Part shown: piece by piece, positions 14,620-21,448 of the stretch
Numbering within the stretch: the first letter of the stretch is position 1
How the letters are laid out: the number at the start of each line of letters is the position of its first letter
NCBI GenBank assembly: GCA_022566355.1
Contig: JADFJB010000083.1
Span: forward strand, 1-21,448
DNA: 21,448 nt
Direction of reading: 5' to 3'
Source of the DNA: a candidate division KSB1 bacterium
Lineage (GTDB): Bacteria > Zhuqueibacterota > JdFR-76 > DREG01
Made by a program: the position numbers and the translations under genes
Notes under the pieces: generated by a model
What the model was told of the DNA's origin: nothing
What the model saw: only the letters and a program-made list of their open reading frames with translations
Database searches by the model: none

Positions 14620-14924
14620 TGGACGATAAATTATTTGACCGACTCGTCGAAAGCACCAAGCAAGCTATAGAGATATCCGAAGGTAAAGTGAAAGAGTTTC
14701 GTTCTTTTACCTTTGAGTTGCCTGAAGATATAAAGACCATTCGAAATGATAAGTTGCAGATGAGTCAAGAAAAGTTTGCCGCCATGCTTGGCGTTTCTAT
14801 AAGAACCTTGCAAGAATGGGAACAAGGACGCCGCAAGCCAAGTGGCGCTGCAAAATCCTTACTTAAAATTGCTTCATTTGCACCTGAGGTAGTCCTGAAA
14901 GCTCTTACACAATCTACTCGCTAA
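14619..14924 (+). CDS. NadS/HigA-type XRE antitoxin
   Basis: The 101-residue protein has a short N-terminal helix (MDDKLFDRLVESTKQAIEI), a β-type stretch (KEFRSFTFELP) and a helix-turn-helix domain from about residue 38 (LQMSQEKFAAMLGVSIRTLQ, then EWEQGRRKPSGAAKSLL). This is the layout of NadS-like antitoxins, which bind their toxin and repress their own operon. Its ATG overlaps the toxin stop (TAATG). The reading frame is intact although the toxin is broken, leaving an orphan antitoxin that might still act as a DNA-binding regulator or anti-addiction protein. Confidence 0.85.
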   Translation: MDDKLFDRLVESTKQAIEISEGKVKEFRSFTFELPEDIKTIRNDKLQMSQEKFAAMLGVSIRTLQEWEQGRRKPSGAAKSLLKIASFAPEVVLKALTQSTR

Positions 14925-15062
14925 CTATTTAGTTTAATTTGAATTATTCATAAATTTACACCGTTAAGACGCAAAGAAACAAAGAGCAAGACTATAAATG
15001 TTTTGGAAACTAAGTACATAAAAAACATAATTATGTGACATATAAAAAATAAACTTAACAAC

Positions 15063-15154
15063 ATCAAAAAAGGCATTGTTAAACCTCCCCTGGCCACTCC
15101 TTAATATTAAGGAGGGGAAAAACCTCTCAGGTTTTTAAAACCTGAGAGGTTTAA
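15063..15154. repeat. Double-hairpin repeat, left copy
   Basis: This 92-base element recurs at 15848-15946 in the same orientation. It has two stems. One is the palindrome CTCCTTAATATTAAGGAG (15097-15114). The other is a perfect 16-base stem, AAACCTCTCAGGTTTT (15120-15135) and its complement (15137-15152), with a single central base. It resembles REP/BIME or MITE-like extragenic palindromes and could also stop transcription in either direction. It lies 34 bases before the AbiEii-like gene. Confidence 0.85.
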
Positions 15155-15188
15155 TTAGAATTTTTCAGGAAGATTAAGGAGTAGGTCC

Positions 15189-15818
15189 ATGTTCGATGCC
15201 GGCACTTTAACATTTCAGGAGTTTGCGATGCTTGAGAAAGTACCACTGGCGACTATTCAAAACGCCGTGTTGGAATTTTTATGCGGCCGTGATGATGTTG
15301 TTGTATTTGGAGCTCAAGCTGTCAATGCCTATGTAAAAGAACCACGTATGACACAGAATTTGGACTTGATGTCAATTCGAGCTGCTGAATTAGCTGAAGA
15401 ACTGAGGGAATATTTATGTGATCGTTTTCATATTGCGGTGCAGGTTCTGAAAGTTGGAAAAGGGCGAGGATATCGATTATTTCAACTTAAAAAACCTAGT
15501 AATCGACATTTAGTTGACTTGCAGACTGTAGATTCTTTACCACCAGCTAAACGAATTTCACAAATCCTGGTAATAGCGCCGAAAGAATTAATAGCCCGAA
15601 AAGTCATCGCTTATTACAAGCGACGTGGACAACCAAAATCCGGTACTGACTGGCGGGATCTGGCTATGCTGGCGCTCAGGTTTCCCCGTCTCAAGCGCGA
15701 AGCCGGACCAGTTTTCGAGCGGCTTCAAGCTTTAAATGACGATCCAAAGGTTTTAATGGTTTGGAATAAATTTGTTAATCAAGAGATCAAAGAACCAAGC
15801 ATTAACGATGAGTTTTAG
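15189..15818 (+). CDS. AbiEii-like nucleotidyltransferase-fold protein
   Basis: The 209-residue protein carries VVVFGAQAVNAYVKEPRMTQ followed by NLDL, matching the GG(x)AxxA...RxTxDxD core of the AbiEii/AbiGii and MNT nucleotidyltransferase superfamily. A later Asp110 in RHLVDLQTV could be the third metal ligand, and the C-terminal half (IAPKELIARKVIAYYKRRGQ...TDWRDLAMLALRFP) is the helical part seen in this group. Known members are toxins that modify tRNA or other targets, including abortive-infection proteins. Residue 57, normally the first Asp of the DxD pair, is Asn here. A perfect AAGGAG lies 7 bases before the ATG. No AbiEi-like antitoxin is adjacent. The gene is bracketed by two copies of a double-hairpin repeat, which suggests it arrived as a cassette. 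Family assignment is by motif memory only. Confidence 0.6.
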   Translation: MFDAGTLTFQEFAMLEKVPLATIQNAVLEFLCGRDDVVVFGAQAVNAYVKEPRMTQNLDLMSIRAAELAEELREYLCDRFHIAVQVLKVGKGRGYRLFQLKKPSNRHLVDLQTVDSLPPAKRISQILVIAPKELIARKVIAYYKRRGQPKSGTDWRDLAMLALRFPRLKREAGPVFERLQALNDDPKVLMVWNKFVNQEIKEPSINDEF

Positions 15819-15847
15819 GTAGATTGCACTCAAAAATACTTATCAAT

Positions 15848-15946
15848 ATCAAAAAAAGGCATAGTCAAACCTCCCCTAACCCCTCCTTGAACAATTGAAC
15901 AAGGAAGGGAAAAACCTCTCAGGTTTTAAAAACCTGAGAGGTTTAA
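15848..15946. repeat. Double-hairpin repeat, right copy
   Basis: This 99-base partner of 15063-15154 shares the entry (CAAAAAAGGCAT..), the CCTCCCC block, and the perfect 16-base stem AAACCTCTCAGGTTTT (15912-15927) with its complement (15929-15944). The first stem differs in sequence from the left copy but still pairs (CCTTG...CAAGG), so the structure seems conserved rather than the exact bases. It begins 29 bases after the AbiEii-like stop. Confidence 0.85.
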
Positions 15947-16028
15947 TCACAGCTTTTTCGTGATTATGGTTCGAAGGGTCATTTATTCTCAATTATTTTG
16001 CATTAATCAGCCCAAAGCAAAATAACAC

Positions 16029-16057
16029 TTGACCTTAAATAAACATCTACTTATTTT
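16029..16057 (+). promoter_or_regulatory. Putative promoter of the sensor kinase gene
   Basis: TTGACC (16029-16034) and TATTTT (16052-16057) are 17 bases apart, about 40 bases before the ATG at 16100. The -35 matches five of six consensus bases and the -10 four of six. The local sequence is very AT-rich, so chance matches are likely. Confidence 0.4.
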
Positions 16058-16099
16058 ACTGTAAAAATAATATACCCTCAAAAAGCTGGGGTAGTTAAT

Positions 16100-18619
16100 A
16101 TGGGTACAACCCGAAGTTGGTTTATTTATCTTTTTCTTATTATTTGCACATTGGGGTGTGAATATTTGCCGTTTAATCGTGGGCCGCTGGATGGGCCGTT
16201 TAGGTATAAAATGGTAGAAAAAATCTCCAAATCCGGACGAGTTATATTTGAGGACCTGGAAGGGAATAACCAGTACACATACTTTCGTTACCAGGTAGAT
16301 TTAGACGGCGGGTTCACAATTATTACACTCAATAATGAGGATAATACTAATGATCAGAATAATTTTGATGGTGAGATTAGAGCTATGGAATTCCTTGATT
16401 GGAATGAAGATGGGAAAAAAGATATTCTCGTCGTGAATGAAGTAAACGATTCCTGTTATGCAACGATTTACGATAAAGAGGGCAATACTTTAATTGAGAG
16501 GTTTTTGTTTGCCGGAAAGCCCAGGTTCGAAAGAAAAAAAAGGCACGAATGGTTGGGAAGGATAAATCAAATTCGGATTACAGATTTAGAGAACGACGGA
16601 AAAAAAGAACTTGTTGCTTTCTTATCTGAAACTACTGGGGGTAAACCCCGTGGTGTATTCTGCTACGATCTAAAAACATTGGAGTTAAATTGGAAATACG
16701 AAATCGGACCACCATTAATTTCATTTGACATTATTGATGTTGATAATAATGGAACACTAGAAATATTAATGGCTACATCCGCACCTGATAATGGCAATAC
16801 CGCCAATAATACTGCAGATACTCTTTCCTATGTCATTTTAGTTTCTCACGAAGGTAAAGAGATCTGGAAAAAGCAATATGGAGAAATATTTTCAGCAACT
16901 TATGCTGCTGCCTCAGACATAGACAACGATGGATCGATTAACATTCTTGTAGCAAAGGCAAGGGGTGAGACAGAAAAAAATCCGGATATTCGTTTAGAAT
17001 ATGTAAATCCATTAAACGGGGAGCCGTTGGCAAATAAAAAATTTCCATTTTATTCTGAGATAAACTTTGCTCTTTTGCAAACTGACCAAAATTTGGATAA
17101 AGAAATTGTTATTTATGATACATCAGGGGAATTGCAACTTCTTGATCATCAATTCAACCTACTAAATCAGAAAAAATTTCCTTCGGGAATTGGCGATTTA
17201 AAAAAAGTAGACGATTTAACCGGTGATGGTCTGGATGAATTTGCTCTCGATATTCAAGGACGATGGTTTATTATAAATCACAAACTTCAAATCATAGCCG
17301 AAATAGATGGTAATCTACGAATTATTCCAAATTATCCTAATTACGCTCAATACTCCTATTTGCAACCACGCAGAAATTCCACTCCTTTGTTAGTCAATTA
17401 CAACGAGAATGATCAAATGACTCGTTTTATGTCATTGGAACGAAATCCATATTTTATTTTACAATTAATTGGGCCATGGGTGATTATAGTATTGAGCTTT
17501 TCTTTGGTAGTTTTTATAATTTTATGGACTGTTCGAACCACAAATCGCCTGATTATATTGAAGCGAAGTTTTACAGTTGGATTGGCTTTAAACAACAAAC
17601 CCTGTATTTTTATCAACCGAAAAATGCAAATCGAAAAAGCGAATTCTGCAGCCATACAACTTTTGTCGATTAAGAATAATCCTTTACCAATGCCAGTTTC
17701 TTCAATTCCTGATACTGTTGGAAATCTAAAGAGACATCTATTAAACCTGAAATCCAAAGGTTTTATTCGCCAGGAAGAAACAATTCTTGCAACTGAAGCA
17801 AGTACCTCAAAACTTAGTTTTATTGCCGAACCGATTGGTCAAAGGGGTCGAAGGTATCCTCATTGGCTAGTCGTTTTCAACCAGAATTCATTGCTAGACT
17901 CAAAGGATGCTGTTAACTGGGCTAAAATGGCGCAACGCCTGGCGCATGATATTAAAAACCCACTAACGAGTATTTTACTCACGCAACAAAGGCTGCAAAA
18001 AGAATATAGAAATGAAGATACAGATAAAATAGAGAGATATGATAAATACTCCAACCGTATTGTTGAACGGATAGAAGATTTACGCAAACTGAGCCGTAAT
18101 TTTATGAAATTTGTCAATGTTGAAAAAATCAACTCCCAGCCGACAAATATCAATCACTTCCTGGAAAAGATTTTTTCCAACTCAACAATCGATTTACCCA
18201 AAGATATTCAGTTGCAAAAAAATCTCGGCGTAGATCTTCCTGTTATCCATGTGGATCAGGAGCTCATCCATTCGGTCATTGAAAACCTGGTCAGCAACGC
18301 TGTCAATGCCATGCCGAATGGCGGTACATTAACCATTTCCACTAACTTTGTCGCACAATTACAGCCTGGCGGTTCGGAGCAACCTCCAAATGATTACCTC
18401 GTCATTGAAGTTTCGGATATTGGAATCGGTATTCCTGATGATATGAAAGATCAGTTATTTAAACCCTTCGTTACTTCAACTAAACAAGGAACAGGATTGG
18501 GACTTACTATTGTTAGAAAGATTATCGATGACCATAAAGGTTTCATTGAAGTGAGTAGTGAAAAAGGGGTTGGGACGACGTTTACAATTTACCTTCCACT
18601 AAATATATTTAGAAACTGA
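16100..18619 (+). CDS. Sensor histidine kinase with periplasmic FG-GAP/VCBS-like domain
   Basis: The 839-residue protein has an N-terminal hydrophobic signal ending TLGC (Cys20, a possible but imperfect lipobox). Residues ~40-445 form a predicted extracytoplasmic domain with repeated calcium-type loops: DWNEDGKKD, DLENDGKKE, DVDNNGTLE, DIDNDGSIN and DLTGDGLDE. This is the pattern of FG-GAP/VCBS β-propellers. One transmembrane helix lies at ~451-476, followed by a PAS-like stretch (~490-595). The kinase core is complete: H box RLAHDIKNPLTS with phospho-acceptor His616, N box ENLVSNAVNAMPNGG (~728-742), G1 DIGIGIP (~773) and G2 GTGLGL (797-802). The kinase half resembles NtrY-type proteins. No response regulator is adjacent. 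It would read an external ligand or surface state and phosphorylate a partner encoded elsewhere. A GGGG stretch precedes the ATG. Confidence 0.88.
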   Translation: MGTTRSWFIYLFLIICTLGCEYLPFNRGPLDGPFRYKMVEKISKSGRVIFEDLEGNNQYTYFRYQVDLDGGFTIITLNNEDNTNDQNNFDGEIRAMEFLDWNEDGKKDILVVNEVNDSCYATIYDKEGNTLIERFLFAGKPRFERKKRHEWLGRINQIRITDLENDGKKELVAFLSETTGGKPRGVFCYDLKTLELNWKYEIGPPLISFDIIDVDNNGTLEILMATSAPDNGNTANNTADTLSYVILVSHEGKEIWKKQYGEIFSATYAAASDIDNDGSINILVAKARGETEKNPDIRLEYVNPLNGEPLANKKFPFYSEINFALLQTDQNLDKEIVIYDTSGELQLLDHQFNLLNQKKFPSGIGDLKKVDDLTGDGLDEFALDIQGRWFIINHKLQIIAEIDGNLRIIPNYPNYAQYSYLQPRRNSTPLLVNYNENDQMTRFMSLERNPYFILQLIGPWVIIVLSFSLVVFIILWTVRTTNRLIILKRSFTVGLALNNKPCIFINRKMQIEKANSAAIQLLSIKNNPLPMPVSSIPDTVGNLKRHLLNLKSKGFIRQEETILATEASTSKLSFIAEPIGQRGRRYPHWLVVFNQNSLLDSKDAVNWAKMAQRLAHDIKNPLTSILLTQQRLQKEYRNEDTDKIERYDKYSNRIVERIEDLRKLSRNFMKFVNVEKINSQPTNINHFLEKIFSNSTIDLPKDIQLQKNLGVDLPVIHVDQELIHSVIENLVSNAVNAMPNGGTLTISTNFVAQLQPGGSEQPPNDYLVIEVSDIGIGIPDDMKDQLFKPFVTSTKQGTGLGLTIVRKIIDDHKGFIEVSSEKGVGTTFTIYLPLNIFRN

Positions 18620-19164
18620 CTTTTTTATTCCAAAATCAAAACCATCTTACCTTGTAAAAACACAGATACACAATTAATATCCCTCAAAACTGTTACAAAA
18701 ACCAAACATTCAAATCAATATCTGTTTACTAAAGTAAACATACCCTAATGTTTTTCCTCGCATAATTGACCATCCTCATTTTCACCCAATTTATTAACAG
18801 TTTGTTTATATGTGAGTTATATCAAATTATTATTGAGAATAGCAAGATTGGTATAGTCTTTGAGAACAGTTATGCAATTACAAAATAGAGCATCATCAAA
18901 AAAATTACAAACACCATACAATGCAATCAATTGTTTAATAAAATCCCAATAAATCCTAATAATTAAATAATTAACCTGGATAATTCATGAATCATGTTTT
19001 TAAGCTTAAAACTTCCAATTATGTCATCCTGTAAGGATCTAATTCCATACATATGAAAAAGCAGAATGTTAAGCATGAAAATAGGGTGAAATGATCTTTT
19101 CTTGGATAAAAATTATAAGGTTTATGAATAGGTCAGGTTAATAAACAAACGGAGGGCAAATCCA
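18620..19164. other. Gene-free AT-rich interval of 545 bases
   Basis: I see no convincing ORF, RNA gene or terminator between the sensor kinase and the kelch-protein gene. It contains one clear 8-2-8 palindrome (18723-18740) and a strong ribosome site, GGAGGG, 8 bases before the kelch ATG. The length suggests a regulated promoter region or an untranslated leader for the secreted protein, but nothing else is recognisable. Confidence 0.6.
18723..18740. promoter_or_regulatory. Palindrome TGTTTACT-AA-AGTAAACA, possible operator
   Basis: Perfect 8-base arms around a 2-base centre form an 18-base dyad typical in size of a dimeric repressor site. It is about 100 bases after the kinase stop and 425 before the kelch ATG, so the controlled promoter is unclear. 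Confidence 0.4.
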
Positions 19165-21432
19165 ATGGAATCAAATAAAAACAGTAATAAGATTTTTCAT
19201 CTATTTTTAATAGTTATGTTCTTGTTGTGCCCGACACAACTATTATTATCTCAGCCATTTTTTCAACAAGCCTCTTTCAATTTACCATTTCGAATGTCTT
19301 TAGGTGTAATAAGGTCTGCATATGTACCAGCACAGCATGCAATCTATATTTTAGGAGGCTATGAAGATCAAGTTGGATATTCAGATAAAATAATAAAGGT
19401 TGATCTCAATTCTGAACAAGTTTCGGTTTTAAGCACACATTTACCATTTGCATTACAATCCGATCTTACTCTTATTCAAGTTGCATATAACAACAACGAT
19501 GGAAATATTTATTTCTTTAACAAATTTGATGCTTACAGTTTCGATCCACAGACGGAAAACATAAGTCTTATTGGCTCTAATATTTCCCCCGAACAAGTTG
19601 TATATGGTATTTCAAAATATGTTTCTAGTCAAAATGCAATCTATTCATTTGGAAATAGAGGTTCTTCGGGTGGAAATTTTACACTTAAATATGATATAAC
19701 GAATAATACTGTAGATCCATTAACTAATACAATGCAGCCTGGAAATAATACATCTCCGGCTGCAGCTTATTGTCAATCTAGAGATGCAATTTACCTATTT
19801 GGGGGCAACCACAGCAGTTTTTCATTTGACATAATTCAAAAATTTGATCCTGTCAGCGAAATCTTTACAACTTTACCTATAACATTACCTATTATTTCAG
19901 GAGGAGCAGCAGCTGCAGCAGTTCCAATCGAAAATGCAATCTATGTATTCGGAGGATATGACAACTCCCAAAATTTAGACGATGTATTTAAATTCGATTG
20001 TTCCACTGAGACACTTCAAGTAATGCCGGACTTGCCAATAGCTCTTAATTCGATGGGTGTCGAATATGTACCTTCGGAAAATAGAATTTACATACTAGGA
20101 GGGACAACGGCTAGGACAGGGGGATATACCCCAGCAACAGATGCTGTATACTATATTCAACTTCAAACACCACCCCCTCCATTAGATACATCAGAAGTTA
20201 CCATTCAGTGGCAGGAAGCAACTCCTTTTACAGCCCCACATGGTCGTTCATACTCAGAAGTAATTGGACGTAAAATCTATGTACCCTCTGGTGGGAATGC
20301 ATTTGGTGGTTATAATTTCACAGCTTTATCAATTTATGATGTGGACAGCGATACGTGGTCTTCAGGCCAAAATATTCCTAGCGCGAAGGCAGGAAACTCT
20401 GAAACCACAGTTCTTAATGGCAAACTATACCAAGTCGGTGGAGAAGGACCTAATGCTGGCAGATGGTCACCTGAATTTGAGGAATACGATCCATCTTCCA
20501 ATTCATGGTCATTTAGAGCAAATTGGCAATCTCCACGCCGTGACATTGGAGTGGGCACTATTGGTGATAAAATTTATGTTGTAGGTGGTCATAATAATTA
20601 TTCCAATATGTCATCTGGGCTGGATATTTATGATTACAGCATGGATTTATGGGGTAATGGGCAAAATTATCCAATCCAAATTGACGGAGCAGCTGTGATT
20701 GCCTTTAACGGCAAATTATATTCTTTTGGCGGCCATACAGGTCCAAACCAGGGACAGAGAAATATTACAAATCGAGCCTTTTGTTATGATCCAATTACAG
20801 ATCAATGGAATGAATTATCTTCAATGCCAATTCCCAGAGCCGAAGCTACAGTTGGTGTATATAATGGAAAAATCTACATACTAGGAGGTGCGATAGAGGA
20901 GAATGGACAATTTATGTTTTTACAGGATGATGTATTAGAGTATTCTCCATCTGAAGATCAATATCGCGTTGTTATTACCCAAGGATTTTATCCATTTTCA
21001 CTTTGGGCTTATGGTAAACATACACCTGTCTTAGACAATGAAATCTTTTTGATAAGTTCATTTGCAAAAAGCCATGAAACTGATCAACTTCATTTTGAAC
21101 CAAAAGTCCAGCGTGGCCAATTCATTTCACCTAACTCACCACCGACTGCCAACGCCGGCCAAGACTCCACCTACGAATGCACCTCCACCTCAGATACAGA
21201 TGTCACCCTCAACGCTTCACTTTCATCCGATCCCGACAACGATCCCCTCACCTACACCTGGCGCGAGGACGGGGATATCATCGCAGGGCCAACAACCGAT
21301 TCAATCTCCGTCGTAGCCCTTGGCTTGGACAGTCACGAAATCGAATTAACTGTGGATGACGGTGCCGGCGGAACAGACACGGATGAAGTACTCATCACAG
21401 TGGTGGATATCACTCATCCAGTTATCGCATGA
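19165..21432 (+). CDS. Secreted double kelch-propeller protein with C-terminal PKD-like domain
   Basis: The 755-residue protein starts with a signal peptide (hydrophobic residues ~10-30, probable cut near LLLSQ). Two sets of kelch blades follow. The first (~45-335) has AIYILGGY, NIYFFNKF, AIYSFGNR, AIYLFGGN, AIYVFGGY and RIYILGGT. The second (~350-640) has KIYVPSGG, KLYQVGGE, KIYVVGGH, KLYSFGGH, KIYILGGA and EIFLISSF. That suits two six-bladed propellers. From ~655 an Ig-like PKD/cadherin-type domain begins (PPTANAGQDSTYEC, SSDPDNDPLTYTW, ELTVDDGAGGTDTDEVLITV). The frame ends at TGA 21430-21432, but the bases after it still encode NGDNP in frame, so the gene is probably prematurely stopped and originally continued past the window edge. 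Role: probably extracellular or surface binding; no enzyme motif is seen. GGAGGG lies 8 bases before the ATG. Confidence 0.85.
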   Translation: MESNKNSNKIFHLFLIVMFLLCPTQLLLSQPFFQQASFNLPFRMSLGVIRSAYVPAQHAIYILGGYEDQVGYSDKIIKVDLNSEQVSVLSTHLPFALQSDLTLIQVAYNNNDGNIYFFNKFDAYSFDPQTENISLIGSNISPEQVVYGISKYVSSQNAIYSFGNRGSSGGNFTLKYDITNNTVDPLTNTMQPGNNTSPAAAYCQSRDAIYLFGGNHSSFSFDIIQKFDPVSEIFTTLPITLPIISGGAAAAAVPIENAIYVFGGYDNSQNLDDVFKFDCSTETLQVMPDLPIALNSMGVEYVPSENRIYILGGTTARTGGYTPATDAVYYIQLQTPPPPLDTSEVTIQWQEATPFTAPHGRSYSEVIGRKIYVPSGGNAFGGYNFTALSIYDVDSDTWSSGQNIPSAKAGNSETTVLNGKLYQVGGEGPNAGRWSPEFEEYDPSSNSWSFRANWQSPRRDIGVGTIGDKIYVVGGHNNYSNMSSGLDIYDYSMDLWGNGQNYPIQIDGAAVIAFNGKLYSFGGHTGPNQGQRNITNRAFCYDPITDQWNELSSMPIPRAEATVGVYNGKIYILGGAIEENGQFMFLQDDVLEYSPSEDQYRVVITQGFYPFSLWAYGKHTPVLDNEIFLISSFAKSHETDQLHFEPKVQRGQFISPNSPPTANAGQDSTYECTSTSDTDVTLNASLSSDPDNDPLTYTWREDGDIIAGPTTDSISVVALGLDSHEIELTVDDGAGGTDTDEVLITVVDITHPVIA

Positions 21433-21448
21433 AATGGCGACAATCCGC

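Noticed and set aside
14978-15000. ACGCAAAGAAACAAAG purine-rich stretch as a repeat element
   Set aside because: It recalls low-complexity repeats in related genomes, but only one copy is present in this window.
15025-15036. Palindrome ACATAATTATGT after the antitoxin gene
   Set aside because: A 12-base AT-rich palindrome is expected by chance in this background and it has no positional support.
18848-18864. Sigma54-like sequence TTGGTATAGTCTTTGAG before the kelch gene
   Set aside because: GG and TTG spacing is right for a -24/-12 promoter, but the GC of the -12 box is GA and it lies over 300 bases from the ATG in AT-rich DNA; too weak to annotate.

Overview
The window reads as two blocks of unlike composition meeting at a tRNA cluster. 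Positions 1 to about 2150 are clearly GC-richer (the line starting at 661 is 38/60 G+C by hand count). Nearly everything to the right is AT-rich (the line starting at 3001 is 21/60; the line starting at 19681 is 17/60). The left block carries an iron-regulated BFD-type ferredoxin, larC and two tandem DUF507 genes, a set I associate with Nitrospinota or delta-proteobacterial relatives. The right block looks like an uncultured Gram-negative bacterium of the Bacteroidota/Calditrichota/KSB1 kind: it has lipoprotein and SPOR genes, kelch and PKD secreted proteins, four-helix-bundle genes with AT-rich repeats, and hairpin repeats. Both taxonomic guesses are inference. The junction may be a horizontal-transfer boundary or an assembly chimera.

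Layout. At 9-51 a consensus sigma70 promoter overlaps a 7-1-7 Fur box and drives the ferredoxin gene and larC (+). Two DUF507 genes (-) converge on larC. At 2165-2490 lie tRNA-Gly(TCC), tRNA-Tyr(GTA) and tRNA-Thr(TGT), all on the minus strand, in the transcription order Thr-Tyr-Gly known from the tufB operon of E. coli. The tRNA-Thr(GGT) and tuf expected next are missing. From 10930 down to 2663 a long minus-strand housekeeping array runs yebC, ruvC, ruvA, a possible tiny ORF, ruvB, queA, ispD, ispF, gltX, cysS. It combines Holliday-junction processing, queuosine synthesis, MEP isoprenoid synthesis and tRNA charging. Upstream on the same strand are a SPOR-domain lipoprotein, etfA and etfB.

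Accessory region. etfB and etfA are separated by about 880 bases. The gap holds a four-helix-bundle (23S rRNA intervening-sequence type) gene, a degenerate second copy of its 5' end, and flanking repeats. In front of etfB are twelve tandem copies of a heptamer. Next come a HigB/RelE-type toxin broken by a one-base deletion, its apparently intact NadS/HigA-type antitoxin, and an AbiEii-like nucleotidyltransferase-fold gene bracketed by two copies of a ~95 bp double-hairpin repeat.

Right end. A large sensor histidine kinase with a periplasmic FG-GAP/VCBS-like sensor precedes a 545-base gene-free gap and then a secreted double kelch-propeller protein with a C-terminal PKD-like domain. The kelch gene stops at an in-frame TGA after which the reading frame appears to continue in family-like sequence, and its PKD segment has a visibly different base composition. 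I did not find a complete novel system. The most distinctive structures are the repeat-bracketed AbiEii-like gene, the interrupted etf operon and the FG-GAP sensor kinase.
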